The notes: generated by a model from the sequence alone, not told the origin. DNA of 64,000 nt from Dipteronia dyeriana (GCA_032871835.1 CM065297.1:23925098-23989097); one strand, 5' to 3'. Shown: positions 21,421 to 33,605, numbered from the stretch's first letter. A program made the numbers and translations.

Positions 21421-22319
21421 TATATAAAAATTTCCGTATATATATATATATATAACTGTCAGGCAAGATAAGAAATATGTTGTTAAAAAATATTTTATAC
21501 CTTTTAATCTTCAAGGTAATGTTATAAGAAAATAGATATTAATTTTGAGAATTAAAATGTAATATGTCACTCTTTTATATCTCGAAAATCATCTAAAACC
21601 AAATTTATCTAATTTTTTCTGTGATTAACAAACATTGTAGGATAAAACTTAAAGAATTGTCTCAAGATAAGATGAGTATTTTAGAATAAGATAATAGGCC
21701 TTCAATATTTATATGGCTTTTTTCAATGAAAATATATGAAACAATAATATACATGTATATTATACTAGGCAATAATGTATGAAATAATAGAAAATTATAT
21801 TATTATTATTTTGGATTGAAAATTAAAATCATGAAAGGAAAATGAATTGATTTTATCTCCATATTTTCATAGGCAATAAAATAGGAACGATAAATATTAT
21901 TAATTATTAATATCATAATTTTTGTATAAATAAAATTTGATGCATTTTCTTTTAGGGTATGGCTCATGTGGGCTCCTTACCTTCGCCCATATATATATAT
22001 AAAAAAATCGTTAATAAAACATATTCAATTAAAAAGGTTTTATACGTCACTTGCTTGATAAACCAGTAAAATTATAAAATATATTACAGTTTTTCTTTAA
22101 TAGAAAGAAAAATGTGTTTTTATTTTTATTTTTCGCGCTTCTTTTAAAAACATAATTGACAAATGTGTTTTCACTGTTTTTTGAATAGTTCTATAAAATG
22201 TTAACGAACAAACTCTTAATGCTTATCTTTAAGCCATTCATGAAATAAAGTAAATATTATACAAATTCTCTTATTTTAAGTACTCACGTTAAAAGCCTTC
22301 ATACTGGTTATCCACGATC
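21421..22319. other. Unassigned AT-rich intergenic DNA
   Basis: TA runs at about 21436-21454 and 21989-22002. No gene is supported. Confidence 0.45.
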
Positions 22320-22705
22320 ACCATGGCTATGTGATGGCCTCTAGCGCACAATGCCTTCATACCTGTTACTCTTCACAAGTGGGGTGGGGGTTGCTGTTTT
22401 CTATGGTCTTGAATTTCCAATTGATACAAATTTGTTGCGGGTAATAGTAGAATCAGATGACTTGGGAATGGTGATATTTTTAATGACGGGTGTCTTTCTT
22501 TTGCGGATATTGGTTTGGTCGTAGAGAATATAATTTCAAAGCTTCGAAATATGGAAGGTGGCTCGGTTGTGTTTGCTCCAGAAAAGGCAAATTTTGTTGC
22601 CCATACTCTTTCAAAATAGATTTAATTATGTGTTGATGATGACCCTTTTTGGATTGAGGAGTACCCTCTGTATGTGGAGAGGTTCGTCCTGGAAGATTAT
22701 CCATG
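22320..22705 (+). pseudogene. RNase H-like (RVT_3 type) domain remnant, copy 1
   Basis: In changing frames the plus strand shows the later half of a plant LINE-type RNase H domain: FYGLEFPIDTNLLRVIVESD (the acidic catalytic motif VESDDLG at 22448-22468), then GGSVVFAPEKANFVAHTLSK near 22559-22616. An in-frame TAG follows at 22617, and the ending is DDDPFWIEEYPLYVERFVLE. The AN.VAHTL motif and W.EE.P tail are typical of the RVT_3 family found at the end of plant non-LTR retrotransposons and in stand-alone RNase H-like genes. Frameshifts and stops rule out a working product. A second copy lies 390 bp downstream. Confidence 0.72.
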
Positions 22706-22839
22706 GTAGTGTTTTTTTTTTGGTTTTTAATAAAGTTTCTCCCTTAAAAAAATACTAACATTAAAAGGTCTCCGTTTTCTTTACATGTAATCATCGTATA
22801 TCTTTTAAATAATGCTAGGATTCCCATTTTTTATGTTAG

Positions 22840-23166
22840 CGGTTTGCTGTTTTGTATGGTCTTTAATTTGCAATTGATACGGATTTGTTGCCGGTAATAG
22901 TAAAATCAAGATCGAGGCCTAAGAGTGGTCATAGGGTTGATGACAGGTGTCCTTCTACGGATATTGGCTTTATTGGCTTGGTTGTAGAGGATATAATTTC
23001 AAACCTTCGGGATGTGGAAGGTGGCTCGGTTGTGTTTGCTCTAAAGAATACGGATTGTCGCTCATACTCTTTCAAAATAGATTTATGTGTTGATGATGAC
23101 CGTTTTTGGATTGAGGAGTACCCTCTGTTTGTGGAGAGGTTCGTCCTAGAAGATTATCCGGACTAG
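22840..23166 (+). pseudogene. RNase H-like (RVT_3 type) domain remnant, copy 2
   Basis: Direct repeat of copy 1, from GGTTTGCTGTTTT.TATGGTC to GAAGATTATCC, with many substitutions and small indels. One 93-codon frame (22885-23166) covers IGFIGLVVEDIISNLRDVEG, then GGSVVFALKNTDCRSYSFKI and DDDRFWIEEYPLFVERFVLE. The AH motif seen in copy 1 is lost (replaced by RSYSFK) and the acidic motif region is scrambled. The longer open frame is therefore chance survival and not evidence of function. Confidence 0.7.
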
Positions 23167-24696
23167 GTAGAGTTGTTGTTTATTGGTTTTTAATAAACTT
23201 TCTCACTAAGAAAAGTACTCACGTTAAAATGTCTCATTTTTCTTTTCATGTAATCCATCGTATATCTTTTGAGTAATCCTAGATTTTTCAATTATTTTCT
23301 CAAATTCTTTTCAACATGTATGTAGCATGTAAGGTCAATATCTTATATGATTTGATGTTTACTTCTTATGTGCTCCAAATATATAGAAAAAATTTATAAA
23401 GTCTAGCATTACTCATATATCTTTTTAACACTCCATTTAATATTTATTTTAATGCCAATATTATTCTTGATTAATGTTTTTTTTTGAAACATTGATTAAA
23501 TTTATTAAACAAATTAAATTAATGTTCTTAAACACTTGCCATATCCCCCATAGATTTTTAAATTTTTTATATGACCTTTAAATATAAAGAATTAATATTG
23601 AAATTAAAAATAAATAGATTCTTGGTTACATTTTGTGGGGCTCATGAGGCCGATGATACTAAATTATTAATTAAGGTACGGACCGTAAAAAAATCGTATA
23701 GTTTAATGGTTAAGTATTTAAAGATCGTTACATTAACGATATATATATATATATATATTATTGTTGCCTCTAGTAAATTAGATAATAGAATGATACGTAT
23801 ATTTACATCTTTTAGAGTGACTAACAATAGAATGTTATAGACCAAATTATGTAATGTTATAAAGCGGACATAAAAAACAAATCCTGTACCAGAAATCGGT
23901 GACCCACATGCAAATTGTCTCCATCATGCATGCACGTGATTTCATGAAACTGGTGGTAATAAGCTCATATGAAACTTGTCATGGCTATAGCTTTAGTGGC
24001 TATTTCAATCTACAAATCCAGTCTTCACATCTCTTCCTTGACCTAGATCCCTTGGTCTTAGCCAAGCTATGCCTGGCTAGCTAGTCTTCACATGTGATGC
24101 ATTAAATTAGCACCCACCAAAGCAAAAACAGTAAATGCATTACGAAACATAGAAATTCCTTATAAACAACTCAATTTTATCTCTTCACCATGCGCATATA
24201 ATATATCAATATTAATTGATTTTTAAACGAAAGTTCAAATGAAACAACACTGTATACACTCTGGAATCTTAAATTTGAATTCTTTGTATGGGAAATTAAA
24301 TTAACATAATTATATATATAAATACCGCATGCATGCAGAAACAAGAGTGAAACGAGTTTCTTTTTCTCCTTTTTAGTCAGAGAATCATACCATTATAAAC
24401 GAAATGTTAAATTTTCAGTGTTACATAGTGTTGACTTCTCTTTTAAATATAGAAAGGTAGAAGAAAAAGAAAATAACCCAAAAATTTAAAAAGAAAAAAG
24501 AATGGTAGATCGGATAGAAATGAAGTTGAAAATGATAGATAGGGCAAAAAACTGAACAGGAGAATCTCAGTGTGTTCTAAGACTGAGAGTAATCAGAGAC
24601 TGAGAGTGGGTCAGAGTCTCAGATCTGATAGCTTGCTTTTGAAGTAGCAGAACGTTCCATCCATGCATGCATACATTGATACATATATGTTATATG

Positions 24697-24730
<34 letters not shown>

Positions 24731-25750
24731 CATGGCGTGGCGTGGCCCAAAAATATAAATACAGAAAAAGGTGCACGAGTGGCCCATATTTTACGCTGAT
24801 CAGGTGCTGCCTCTGCCAATGCCAAAGCAAATACAAGGCACAAGCACCTCACTGACGCAGTGACGTGGCATCTGATGATCAACTGATGTGTTCATTTCTC
24901 TTTCATGGAGGAGTTGTGTTGCTTGTGACTATGGAGGAGGAAGTGGGTTTTGTCTTGACAAATTTGGGTATGTGGGTCCACCAATCTAGCTGGCTATCAT
25001 GTTTTGCCCTTTTTTTTTGATGCGATGGATGGATATGATGTGTGGATCAGAATGTGACGATTAGGGTACATAAAGACAAAACCCTTTGTCTTCGGTATCA
25101 CACAAAATATAAAACAAATTTAATAAAGGGACTCTTTTTTCTTTTCTTGATTCTTTCTTTCCTAGCGTCTCTCATTGCCCATTTTCAAAATGCAATCTCA
25201 AAAAAGAGTAGAGCCCCATAGCTCTGAAGATTCTAAAAAAAGTCTTCCCTCTTATGCTATCTTTTTTTCCCTCACTTTTTCAAGGATTTGATTTATTAGA
25301 TTTGAATTTGGTGAGCACATGTGTCATCAACTGGATTTTGTCATTTATAATTTAATACATCTGTTTTTAAACTAGTTGAATGATATTAAGTTCATGAAAC
25401 TAAGAAATGTTTTATGTTCGCAGCTTGTTGTTACTTGTTAATGATTAAATTATTTAACGGCGGTGCCACATGTATTGCCGAAAAAAGGAGAGAATAACCA
25501 TTTGATGCTTTCATAGTTTCATTTGACAAAAATTTAGTCGGAAAAATGTTGAGAATCTATCTATCGTTTTAGTCCTCATTAAACTGTTTTCATGTTTTTG
25601 CCTATTAACATTTTACACCATGAAATTAACTAAACGTGGGCAGCCAAACAATGGTTGACTTTTAGTATGCCCCATGATGCAAGTAGTAGTTTCTCCTTTC
25701 TATACATCTACCAAAACTGTTTTGATTGCATAGTTTCGTTCACAGTTACA
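23167..25750. other. Unassigned AT-rich intergenic DNA with microsatellites
   Basis: A TA run (about 23738-23758) and a GA run (24700-24729). A 24.6-24.9 kb patch is somewhat richer in GC and looks like low-copy sequence, but its open frames (24619-24882 minus, 24667-24855 plus) carry no recognisable motif and cross the GA run. No gene is called. Confidence 0.5.
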
Positions 25751-25753
25751 TAA

Positions 25754-26654
25754 GGCTCCGTCCTGCAGCTGTTTTTCAGTCCGTTTTCGTTTTTATTTTT
25801 CAAAAACGATTTCGAAAACGCGTTCGTTAACCGTTTTTCATTTTATTTTGGAAAAAAAAAACCAGTGTTAAAAATGAAAGATTTGAAAAACCACAAAATA
25901 CTTGTTTTTCGTTTTTCGTTTTTCGTTTTTATTTTTCATTTTGTTTTTCACTTTTTTTTATATTAAAAAAAATCTTAAACTATTAATTGTACTGTTATGC
26001 GTTTGTTATAACTAGGACAAGACGGAACAAGATTTTTAAATTACTAAAGTGCCCCTCTTATATATATATATTATTATAATATATAATATAGAATTATATA
26101 TTATTATAATATATATAATATATTATATATATATATATTAATAAATATGTAATAATATATTATATATATATATATTAATAAATATGTAATAATTATATAT
26201 AAAAATATAATATTTTTATAATAATTTTTAATATATAAAATAATATATATATTATATATATTAATATAATATGATTAATTATTTATAATTTAAGAGTTTA
26301 GTTTTGATTAATTCATTTTTTTGATATGTTTTTTTGAATTAATTTTTAATGTGTTTCTTTTGTTTAATTTAAAAATTACAATACAAAAATTATATTGGTT
26401 AATTATTTAATCAATTTATTTACAGTTGTAATAATATTAAACAAAATACTAAAATTGATATTTAAATTTTGATAGTTTTCGATTAACCTACCAGACTCAT
26501 TTTTTCCGTTTTCGTTTTCATTTTCAAAATACAGCTTTCAGTATTTGCTGCCATACGAGTTTTCAGAAATCGAAAATGAAACCAAAAATACTATTTTCAT
26601 TTTCATTTTTATTTTCGAAAAACAGCAATTGAAAAATGTTTACAGGACGGATCC
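25754..26654. mobile_element. Tourist/PIF-Harbinger-like non-autonomous element, TSD TAA
   Basis: The ends are GGCTCCGTCCTG and, reverse-complemented from the right, GGATCCGTCCTG. TAA stands on both sides (25751-25753 and 26655-26657), the 3-bp TWA duplication typical of Tourist/Harbinger elements. Both subterminal regions are rich in TTTTCGTTTT/TTTTCATTTT blocks in inverted orientation. The centre (about 26058-26290) is almost pure A and T with TATATA runs. No coding capacity. The superfamily rests on the TSD and termini only. Confidence 0.72.
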
Positions 26655-26657
26655 TAA

Positions 26658-27017
26658 TGTTCATAGTAATTTTTTATTTTTATTTTTTCATTTCTCGTTG
26701 TCAATAGAATCTCTTAAATTTGACATGGTAGGTAAATCTTATGATTTGTTTCATTGTAAGTGATACTTTAATGTGGTCAATCGTCAATGGTCGTCCTCAA
26801 CTGTGTGATTAATTTCGTTTGATGAGTTAGTATCTCTTTGTTCAATATCTATATTTTTAAATAAAAACGTTCCTTTTTTTAGCATCTAGTTTTCTTGATG
26901 ATTATTTCAAATCATTGCAAAATCCCATCAGCTTAAGGAAGAGAAAACGCTGGCAATTGGCATTTTAATAATAAAGCTTCTAATTATATGCAGTTGATAA
27001 AAGTGGGAGTAAGAAAT
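26658..27017. other. AT-rich spacer between two MITE-like elements
   Basis: No features recognised. Confidence 0.5.
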
Positions 27018-27661
27018 TAAGGGGTTGTATTGGGTTGGAATTTTAATGGATAATTTTAGGGTGTAAGGATTTTATAGATTTATAAGAATGTTAGGTTATT
27101 GGATAATTATGATTATACTTTTAGGATTATTATGATTATATAAACTAGAATTTTAGAATTCTGAAAAAGTATTTGGACTTTATATATAGACTATTAGGAT
27201 TATCTTGACTTTATTTATTTCAAAACTTTTTAAACTTTTTAAATTTTTATAAATATGGATGTTCAAGAATCGATTCTAGAATTCAATTTTCTCCATACAT
27301 TAACGAATACTCACACCCAATATGACACCTAATATGAATGTGTGACTGTGATTGAACACCTTTAACTTATAATTTAAGGATGTTCTTACTAGAGAACCAC
27401 TATATATATTAGTAAAACAACTATATTTTTATCCACACTAGTCATTACAATTTATGTATAAATAAACCATTACTTACACATATCAAATGAGCATGAACAA
27501 TAATGATGATGTCACGATTATGAATCATTATTCAACATCTGTTCTATGAAATTTAAGTTAAAAATATAAAGTAAAATTGATGCACTACTCCACCCTCTTA
27601 TCTCTGATCACCCATCTGTGGACCACAACTCGTCCAAGCTGAAGATTTGATGGGGTATGGA

Positions 27662-28090
27662 TAGAGTTGTCCACGGTTTGGTTTCGGCTACAAACCGTCG
27701 GTTTCGATTCCGTAAAATGGCCTAACCGTAACCGGAGTGGGACGGTTTGGTTCGGTTACGTAACCGCCAGAGTGGCGGTTACGGTTCGGTTACAAACCGG
27801 TTTCTGTTACGGTTGTTTTTTTTTTTAATTGAATTGCCACGTGTCGCAATTTTATTGGTTAGTTTTTTTTTTAAAATAAAATATAGCAAAACCGCCGGTT
27901 ATAACAGCCGGTTTTGAGGTGGTTTTTGGGATGGATAACCGTAACGAACCGTCGGGAAACCGGTTTCCAACCGGTTTTATAACCGGCGGTTATGGTTCGG
28001 TTTCGGTTACGGTTACGGTTTCGGTTTCGGTTTTTGAAAGAAGGTTTTGGTTCGGTTTCAAACGGTTTAACCGAACCATGGACACCTCTA
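27662..28090. mobile_element. hAT MITE nested in the Tourist-like element, TSD GGTATGGA
   Basis: The left end TAGAGTTGTCCACGGTTTGG and the right end, reverse-complemented (TAGAGGTGTCCATGGTTCGG), are inverted repeats. The 8-mer GGTATGGA is repeated exactly at 27654-27661 and 28091-28098. Both halves are packed with short GGTT.CGGTT motifs in direct and inverted orientation (for example GGTTACGGTTACGGTTTCGG near 28000). The 74-codon frame at 27919-28143 only translates these repeats. Confidence 0.88.
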
Positions 28091-28309
28091 GGTATGGAAG
28101 ATCTGATAAAGTATGGAAGTTGAGGAAACTGAAAATTTTATGATGAAAATTTGATGAGGGTGTAGAGGTTGAGGAAGCTGAAGATGATTTTGAGTGAGAG
28201 AGAAAAATCTAGAAAGTATTGAGGAGATAACAAGACAATTTTGAGTTCAAGTTATTTATAAATCTCACTAAAAAGTCTGAAAAATCTATTGTCATGAAAT
28301 CCTAACAAT

Positions 28310-28540
28310 ATTTGTCTCAATCCAATACCATTAGACAATTTATTGTCTCTTAAAAGTCTAGATCCAATGCCACAAAACAATATGGACTTTAAAAAACAAT
28401 CTTGAAAGTTTAGATCCAATACCATTAGACAATATTGACTTTTTAAAAAAATCTTGAAAGTTTTGATCGTATACCACCAGACTTATCTAACTTGTTAAAA
28501 AGTCTCAGTTCAATACCACTAGACTTTTATTTACCCAAAT
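28310..28540. repeat. Subterminal tandem units in the Tourist-like element
   Basis: The phrase AGATCCAATACCATTAGACA recurs in variants (near 28317, 28368, 28411, 28465 and 28508) with spacing of about 45-55 bp, joined by AATCTTGAAAGTTT-like links. Positions are approximate. These are direct repeats on the right side only; the left side has a looser ATTATGATTAT pattern. Confidence 0.6.
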
Positions 28541-28575
28541 TATCTAATAAAATCTTGAACCAATACAACCCTTAA

Positions 28576-29221
28576 TTATAATATTTAGCAAAAGAAATAT
28601 GTACTTAAGAATAAAATTATATATGCATTTAAGAAAATATAAATGTCACAAACATAATAATCGAGATTACAAAGTTTTGTGTTGATTTACTTGATGAAAA
28701 CTATGGGTTTTAATGCTACTAATTATTCAATAATTGATAGGACCCATGAGGAGTTAGCATAATAGTCTTGGTTTGTTATTTAATTCCACAATATTTCGGA
28801 TTGAATCTCCTCATGGTACTTATATGGCCCAATGTTATAGATACTTATTTTCCCAAATAATGTAGAGTTCGTCGAGATTCCCAATTTCGAAATGTTGTTC
28901 GCTAAGCGTAGGGGCAGAGAACTATAAATTCAAGTTCGGGTGCTATACCAAAAAAAAAAAAATTAGAGGGTCAAGTGAAAAATGAATAAATTTTTAATTT
29001 CTTTAAAAGGTTTTTAATTTAAGTTTTCTTAAGAGGATGGGGCAAAGGTTTGCCCCCACCCCCTCTTTAAAAGGTTTTTTTTTTATTTAAGTTTTCTTCC
29101 ACCCATTCCACCCCCCAACCCAATGGATTTTACATTTAGGAAATTACTCTAGCCATATCTTTCATTTGGGTAAGGTTTGAAGGATTTATGAGAAAAAAAT
29201 AAAATAAAACAAAACAAAAAT
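28576..29221. other. Intergenic DNA left of the large gypsy nest
   Basis: AT-rich. A small duplication of TTTTTAATTTAAGTTTTCTT-like sequence (about 29008-29030 and 29067-29099) flanks a G/C-rich patch. The stretch TTCAAGTTCGGGTGCTATACC followed by an A-run (28931-28962) resembles a SINE tail, as does a similar piece near 60650. No gene. Confidence 0.45.
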
Positions 29222-29226
29222 AAAGT

Positions 29227-30119
29227 TGTTGATGTCGGTTTCTAGATTATATCAGAAAAGGCAACAAGGATTGGATTTCGGCTGTAATTTCAAAGAGAAA
29301 GAGAAGAAGAAAGTAACCAAGACACAAGTTTTTTACGTGGTAAAACTCCGATGACCGGAGAAACGTCCACGGGTGGTTGAATGATCAACCAAACCAAAAT
29401 CCACTATGAAATTATAATATTACAATCTCTCGATCTCTCTTTTTTCTCTCTATATTTTTCTATGAATGCTCTATATCTCTTTTTGACGAGATTATGGGTC
29501 TATTTATATGTTTATAAAACCCTAATCTGCTTTGTACAGGTAAGAGAAGGTCTTTGTATTTAATTACAATTATTTACTTGCTTGAAGCTGATTGTCTTCT
29601 TTCCTGTTTCGGAGTCTTGTAATGAGATCGAGTGGGACTCTAATAACGTTATCCAATTAGGACTTATTTCCTTATAAGAGCAGTTTTTTTGAAGAAATAA
29701 AGTTGTTGTCTGATTGAGAACCTTTCCTGTTTAATATTCTGTTCTTATTAGGATTCTTTTTTTATATGAATATCTTCGTGCATTTTAATGACTTGATCCA
29801 CGTGAGCTATGCGTTGGGCTTTTATTCAGTTTTCTTCATGTTCGTCCCGAGTAAAGACAGTACCTGTTGGTCCCGAGTAACATCATTCGTTCCCGAGTAG
29901 AAGTGTATTTTAACCAGCCCCGAGTGTCATTTAACTGATCCCGAGTAGTACATAACGTTGATTGTCCCTGAGTAGGTTTTGTTCAACATCTGCTTACTCG
30001 GGTTCTCTTCTTCGGTGATGTCTTGTAGGATTTTTTCTGAATGCCTATTCGGATGTCCACCTGACAATTTTTTCCTCTTTATTAATGATGTGTACGTATG
30101 ATAAAATTCACATACGACA
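29227..30119 (-). repeat. 3' LTR of the Tat element
   Basis: Matches 55196-56092 closely along its whole length. On the minus strand a TATAAATAG box lies at 29500-29508. Five CCCGAGT words and one CCTGAGT sit between 29846 and 29970. The inner border is followed by the polypurine tract. Confidence 0.95.
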
Positions 30120-30130
30120 ATACCCCCTTA
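30120..30130 (-). promoter_or_regulatory. Polypurine tract of the Tat element
   Basis: The minus strand reads AAGGGGGTAT immediately before the LTR start TGTCGTATG. In LTR retrotransposons this tract primes plus-strand DNA synthesis. Confidence 0.8.
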
Positions 30131-30617
30131 TAATATTTTTGCTGAACAGGGTTTATTTGGGCAAAAAGTATTTTAATCAATTTTTCAATATCTTTTCAGT
30201 ATCCGAGTAAATATCTTGTCATAATGACGTGTCTTAATGGTGACCCTGCAAATTCGATTTGCCTCCTCACGCGAGATCTTTAATGATGGTGACGTTTTGG
30301 AGCTCTGACGGCGAATACCAGTTCTCTTTTTGACACGTGTCCCTTACCTCTTCGTTTTTCGATATCATTTATGAGAAACGACCTATGCGTTTCCCCGTGC
30401 ACCGCCAATGTCATCAAACCTCACCATTGTTTTTTCCCGCCTTGTGATCCTAGGGTTTTGTGCTATCAACCCTTTAAATTCTTCACTGAAAGACAGCGTC
30501 GGTTCATTCTAAAAATTTCCAGTAGAAAATTTTCTTAAACCCAAATTTCGTTGCGCATAAAATCACCACCTCTCCGTAGAAAATTTTGCATCAGTTTTTT
30601 ATTCAAGGTTAGTTTCA

Positions 30618-33505
30618 ATGGATCCATCTTCCCGTCATCGTCTTTTTAATATTGCTCTTGATGTATTAGAACGTGGAGATTTCCAGTTGGTTTCCTGTAT
30701 TAAAAGATTACTGGGGAAATCTCTGCTGATGAACCTCTATTTTTAGAAGTTAATGTTTCTGGGCTTTACCCTGACGTAACTTTTAGTCATGTATCCAGTT
30801 CTTCATCTAGTTCTGATTCTGACATTTCTGATCACAGGGTACCTTGATGGGAAAACATCAAAGCAGAAGTGAAGTCCGTAAGCACAACTCGAGCGATATT
30901 CGGATCAGGGAACAGACTGTCAATAAGAAAGATGTTGAAGAGGCGTTCAAAATATCTCGCCTTTCTTTATCTGCTACCCGCCCGAGTGGGTTTGATTCCG
31001 AGCTGAATGTAGTCGGGGTAGATGAGATAGAAAAGTATAGTTCCCGATTTGATCTGCCCAACTCGGTCACTCTGATTCCAGCAGGGGATAGAGCTGTGTG
31101 AAATCCTCCCCCGGGTATGGTGGCAATCTACGGATCCATGCTCTACTGCGGCATCACTCTTCCTTTTCAGCCATTTATTGTCTGGTTTCTGGCTGAAGCA
31201 GGGATCGCTCTGGCTCAACTAGCCCCGAACAGCTATAAAATTTTGATGTGCATGTGGAACATGTACAGCCGGATGAACTTGTCGTCGCCTTCCCTGAGTG
31301 AAATCAGACACTTCTTCACGCTGAGGCAGTCTAGTAAGACAGGGACTTACTTTTTTATGTCTAATCCGCCAGACTGCTGGGTCCCCAAGGGGACAAAGGT
31401 GAGTCGAGAAGCTGACATCTTTGATGACCCTAAAAAGAGGGGTTTTATATGGGGATTCCCTACATCCAACAAGTTTTGGAAGAACAGTTGATTTTTTACA
31501 GGAGGGAGTCTCGGACTTGATGTTACTGTTTCAACTAGGGGTACTCAGATGGTGCTAAAAGTCCCCAATTTCTTCTGTTCCCCCGAGATATGGAACAAGA
31601 AGAAAATTGAATACAGCGATTCTGAACTGACCAGACTTGCTCGGGCAGCAGTTCACACTTTGAAGAAGAGAAGTAAGACTTATCTTTTCGTTGAGGCGAA
31701 GATGCTTGAGCTCTGCTTCTTCAAACAAATTTCGGGCTACCGCAGGCGATGTAAGTGATTTTTGCAACCTTTTCTTTTCATTGTTATTTTTTTACTTGTA
31801 TTCTGACGCGGTTTTTTTTTAGTGTACTATACGAACATCGTCTGCGATCTTCAGGCTCGCCAAGTGAAGTCAATTCTTCAAGCGAGCCGAAAGGAAGCTT
31901 TTCGTCAGAGCAATGAAGGCATCGCTCCGCTTGAGTCCGATGAGGAAACTAATGCGGTCGAAGAGCAAGTTCCCAAAGATGTCCTTAAGGACGGCGTTCA
32001 ACCGATCGCTGGGGAGACTAGTGGTCTGAGTGGCTCGACCGATACTCAGTTGCCTGGCGACGGGCAATGGCAGAGTGAAGGCTCTGATGAAGAGCCTGCC
32101 GAGCGGTCTAACGCCGGTGATGAAGGTAATACCAATGCGGGACAGGTACCCATAGGTCCCAATTTTTTTGACGTCTTCCGGGATGATACTCAGGAAGATC
32201 CCGCAGCTGATCTTAGCTTCCACCGCTCTCGGGGTGAGAAATGGAAGGCAATCAACTCTCCAACTCGTCCTCTTAAGGTCCCTCGGGTGGTCTCTTTCAT
32301 CGACTCCAGTGATGAAGATATTGTGGCTGAGACTCACCCGAGTGTTGATGTTGGAGCATCAGCGGATGCGGAGGCTTCGGAGCCGAATAAGGGTTCCCCT
32401 TCCCTCAAGGTTGAAGATATAGGGGCTGAACCCTCAGGGGTTCCTTTACATCCTTCTCCCCAGGATATGCTGCAGGAGATGTCATCTGGTTGGATTTTTA
32501 TTACGGACGACCGCTGGAACTGCTTTCGGGATGGCTCCCTAACTGAACGTCTTTAAAACATTTTTAACGGTGCATCTTATGTAAGTTATCATTTAACTTC
32601 CTTCAATTGCTTTATTAGTTTGGCAGATTTTTAATCGAACTTCTTTATAGATGGTGGTCGAGTTTGCTGAGCTGGTTCAGACGCAATAACATCAAGCTGA
32701 TAGAATAAGGTGTCTCGAAGCTCAGCTGAAGGAAAGTGAGGATCAACGTGCTCGGGTCGAAATGGCTTATCAACAAGATGTTGGTTCTGCCCAAGTTTTT
32801 ACCGACCACTGCTTGGCGAAGCAGGTTAAAGCCGAGGAGAAAGCTTCTTTGGCAGAGGAGAAGGCAGCATCACTACAAAATTTATTATCCTCTGCCCAAG
32901 AATCCATACTTAATGTCGAGAAGGAAGCGGAGCAGTCCAAGTCGGCGTATGAGCAGAAGATCGAAGATTTGGAACGTCAGGCTTTGACAGTTGAATCCTT
33001 GTCTCGAGAAGCCAGGCTGAAACTTGGAGTCTAAGGGGTGGATCGTTTTAAAAGATCCTTTGCCTATGATGCCCTTCTTCTTTAGGAGTTTCAGTGAGGG
33101 CTAGTTTCAGCTGGCGAGTTCTTCAAAGTTAAGAATAGGGCGACCGAGAAGGCCCGAACTAACTGAGAGCTGTCAATCAAACATCATGTGGATCGGTCCT
33201 TGGAATCTCTTCGGACTCAGATGAAGGAATGGAGACCTTACTGCCGTAACCGATGTAAAGAGCCTCATCGTATGCATTTGGAGATTTCATCTGAGCATTC
33301 CCTCTCGACTTTTTATGCCAATCAGGAGTCGGTTATGGAGGATGAGGGGCCCGATGTCGAGCCAATCCCATAAGAAGATTACAACCAGTGGATGGATGAT
33401 TTGGCTGACACGATTGCTTAGCCTTCTAATGAGAGTCTGCTCCGAGAATATGAGATGATGCCTGACCCGAGTATTGGCAAGAGTTCCAAATCCTCACAAT
33501 CCTGA
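30618..33505 (+). pseudogene. Antisense extra gene of the Tat element (PF04195-like, coiled coil), broken
   Basis: On the strand opposite to gag-pol. A start ATG at 30618 (MDPSSRHRLFNIALDVLERG) is followed by a frameshift near 30710, a stop before 30844, and further pieces at 30844-31101, 31117-31491 and 31549-31758. The 31117 piece (LPFQPFIVWFLAEAGIALAQ, IRHFFTLRQSSKTG) looks like the 'putative gypsy type transposon' family PF04195. A GT..AG intron fits 31752-31821, then a Ser/Glu-rich acidic segment (31822-32556). A second intron fits about 32580-32650, then a coiled coil (EEKASLAEEKAASLQNLLSS, 32762-33034). An AATAAA at 33606 suits its poly(A) signal. Extra ORFs in this position are known in Tat elements; their function is unknown. 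Confidence 0.75.
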
Positions 33506-33605
33506 TTTTTGTAGATATGATTTTTTGTACTGTTAACAATTATTTGTAAAGAATTATTTGTAATAATTCTTTTGTAAAACTATGTAACCATTCTTTTGAC
33601 AGATC

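Larger units (their letters stand above)
27021..28572. mobile_element. Tourist-like element with TAA duplication, split by a hAT MITE
   Basis: The left end GGGGTTGTATTGGGTTG and the right end, reverse-complemented (AGGGTTGTATTGGTTC), are terminal inverted repeats. TAA flanks both (27018-27020 and 28573-28575). Removing the inner hAT MITE and its duplication leaves about 1.1 kb. The right third carries a run of ~60-70 bp imperfect tandem units. No protein is encoded. Confidence 0.72.

Noticed and set aside
22885..23166. Functional 93-residue protein
   Set aside because: It starts in mid-domain, lacks catalytic and AH motifs, and is a duplicate of a broken neighbour.
24619..24882. 87-codon minus-strand frame with a hydrophobic start
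   Set aside because: It reads through a GA microsatellite and shows no family motif.
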